DNA of 64,000 nt, from positions 310,001 to 374,000 of the forward strand of contig JAIVFJ010000005.1 in the NCBI GenBank assembly GCA_025765615.1, written 5' to 3'. Below, one piece after another: positions 62,200 to 64,000 of this stretch. The position numbers and the translations under genes were made by a program. The stretch's first letter is position 1, and every line of letters begins with the position of its first letter. The stretch comes from Zopfochytrium polystomum (taxonomy: Eukaryota; Chytridiomycota; Chytridiomycetes; Chytridiales; Chytridiaceae). Under the pieces are notes generated by a model, which was not told the origin of the DNA, searched no databases, and was given only the letters and a program-made list of their open reading frames with translations.

Positions 62200-64000
62200 C
62201 TATGGCGCAAGCGAACGATTGCTCGAGGGAAGGTCCGCAGCCGAGTGCACAGAAGGTCCAGACCGGGAAAAAGGATCTTCCCCGCGAAAAGGGCGTCCAG
62301 GTGACCCGGACGGCAGTGAAAACGGCACAGGAGAAGCTGAGGACGGAGTGATGAGGGTTGAAATGCTCGTTTTACTAAGCGACGTGGTTATGGCAGGCGG
62401 TGCTGACGGGAAAGTGTCGGGTCGGCGGAAGGTCGTTGAAGTAAAAGTCGACGGATTCCACGATCCGTACGGGTTTTGGCCGCCAAGGTTGCTTCCAGGT
62501 TTTTGCAGCGATGAACCAGTTGCAAAAGTAATTCTTGGAGGGGTGCTAACATCCGCGCCCAAATGCTGATATCGCAAATCTACCCTTCGATTATAAGGAT
62601 TCGCGCTAACTTCGGCACTTGGTGGGGGTGCTGAGAAATGCCATTGGAGCTGCCGGCTCCGTGGAAGTGGGTCGGCCGCGGGATTCGACTGAGAATATGC
62701 AGCTTGCGGTTGACCGTCGACATGGAAATATTCCGTATTTCGCTGCTTCGATGACAGCATAGGTTGTGTCGCCGGAAACACACTCTTATACATCTCTGGT
62801 ATGAATGCCGGAGTAGCAGAATTTTCTTCCCGCACTCGCTTTTTAACGGACAAGTGAGTCATCGGCTGAAGGCTGTTAGTAATTAGACTCCAATGACGTC
62901 AGTTAGCATACCTGCTTTCTTTTGCCAATCGGCAGTGGTCCCTCACTATCCAGCTTTGTGTGGGGAGCTTGTCCTACAGGAAGGGCAGAATCTCCTAACT
63001 GAGGGCGAGACTCGAGCGGGAGAAGGTTCAGAAGGCGTTCTGAATTCGGGTCGATGGATGCCAACATTGGGGACTTAGAGGGGACCACCAGACGGCCTTC
63101 GATCACATCTGAGCGGAGGTAATACGAGATAACGCGATACTTTTTCCCATCATCCATCACCACCGACATAGTTTTCTTCGTAAGGCCATCATCTAGAATT
63201 CGGCAGTCTCCTCGAAGGACTCCCGCACCAAAAACAGGGTCAACACCAGGGATGCACTTGGTCGGCATTTGGGCGATCGATTTCCTTTGCGAATCCGCTG
63301 TATCAATTTCTCTGGTATACTTATTAATCTACTAATTAAATGGCGACCGGGAGATCTCTTACTTATACAAAAGAAATGGTCCAGCGACTCGAGATGGGCT
63401 CCACTTGCGATTGTCCTGACATGATCGTTACTGGATTGCGGTCGTTGCAAAAATATTACCCGCCAGCGCCTCATTCGACTTCCAGCTTCGTCGAAAACTA
63501 TCACTGAGCCGCTACGAATGACGATGTCGCTGATTTCTCGCGGTCGAACATCTAGAGTATGAAGGAGTCCAAGTCTGCAACCTTCGACAACCATCAATGC
63601 GTCCAGGGGAGTACTGATGAAACCATAGAAAGTCTCGATTCCAACTGGTCCATCATTGCTGGACGCTACAGAGTTGGGGACCTTCTCCAGTTCCCTCATA
63701 GCTTCAAGGGGATTGCGCTGGTGCATGTGAAGCGAGGTAGAACTTGCAGGCGCGATCACCGAGCCTCTCAAGACCGAAGTGTCTGAGCTAAGTTCGGATG
63801 GGCCAAGGCGGGCGTCAGAACCAGATGCCTTGCCGATGAGGTTGTCAACAGAAAATGCCAGGCGCCCTGGGCTCGGGGACTGCAGCATGGGACTTCCGGA
63901 TAAGGAACCGTTCCTACTGACGGAGTTGAGGCTGTGAGAGATCGGGGGGAGCACGGGTGCGTCAGGGAAGCCGGTCCCATCCGATTGAACAGAGCAGGCT
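62200..64000 (-). CDS. WOPR-domain (Gti1/Pac2/Wor1-type) transcription regulator, 5' partial
   Basis: The frame is open to the right edge of the window, so the 5' end is missing. The WOPR domain is split by introns. WOPRa: ETFYGFISTPLDALMVVEG, IVIRSGSVIVFDEAGSRM and RRWR; then WSPSRVAGPFLLYK, restored by splicing near 63,410 and 63,360. WOPRb: EIDTADSQRKS, LTKKTMSVVMDDGKKYRV, ISYYLRSDVIEGRL. These are the two conserved halves of the fungal DNA-binding WOPR fold. The last intron (gtatgc...ccttcag, about 62,912-62,866) joins KRKQ to PMTHLSVKKRV and a Ser/Pro-rich tail ending at 62,200. WOPR proteins are master regulators of morphology or sporulation in fungi; the target genes here are unknown. 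Confidence 0.88.

Noticed and set aside
1..64000. CRISPR arrays, rRNA genes and tRNA genes
   Set aside because: No regularly spaced palindromic repeats, rRNA core segments or full cloverleafs were seen; the direct repeats present are minisatellites and LTR arrays.

Overview
The window is nuclear DNA of a fungus, probably an early-diverging, chytrid-like one. The genes carry many short spliceosomal introns (about 40-95 nt, GT...AG), and several encode fungal or fungal-type proteins: a WOPR (Gti1/Pac2) regulator, a Mub1/SamB MYND protein, Mif2/CENP-C and a fungal secreted phosphoesterase. The placement among fungi is inference. Tc1/mariner, piggyBac, hAT, Ty1/copia and L1/Tad-like elements together make up roughly half of the sequence.

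Layout. 1-17.85 kb is a mobile-element island: the 3' end of a copia element with its LTR; a Tc1/IS630-like pseudogene; one unrecognised minus-strand gene; a decayed copia element cut at its RNase H by a second copia element (8,583-15,999) that keeps a 1,622-codon open polyprotein; and an L1-like ORF2 remnant. 17.86-21.74 kb holds a divergent host pair: a WDR33/Pfs2-like gene that appears to lack its WD40 propeller, and CCT8 (10 exons). 21.8-29.2 kb is a second island (piggyBac, solo LTR, hAT, unknown repeats). 29.39-37.37 kb is a compact host block: an alpha/beta-hydrolase and a FIT lipid-droplet gene whose start codons overlap head to head, then MUB1/samB, then a HutD-AstE/AspA fusion gene with a 7-nt microexon. 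37.4-49.3 kb is a third island with clear nested insertions: a non-LTR copy inserted in another with a 15-bp target duplication, and a solo LTR inserted in an inverted LTR of its own family with a 5-bp duplication. 49.33-64 kb is host again: a secreted phosphoesterase, CENP-C, a BAH-like nuclear protein, DLST, a TPR-metallo-beta-lactamase fusion, and a WOPR gene that runs off the right edge.

The host genes are housekeeping (chaperonin, TCA cycle, kinetochore, mRNA 3'-end processing, lipid metabolism) plus regulators and do not form a visible pathway cluster. The two most unusual host features are the propeller-less WDR33-like gene (17,856-18,935) and the HutD-deacylase fusion (34,494-37,372). 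Exon boundaries given to the base were placed by hand from splice signals, reading-frame phase and similarity to known families. Those marked approximate were not resolved.
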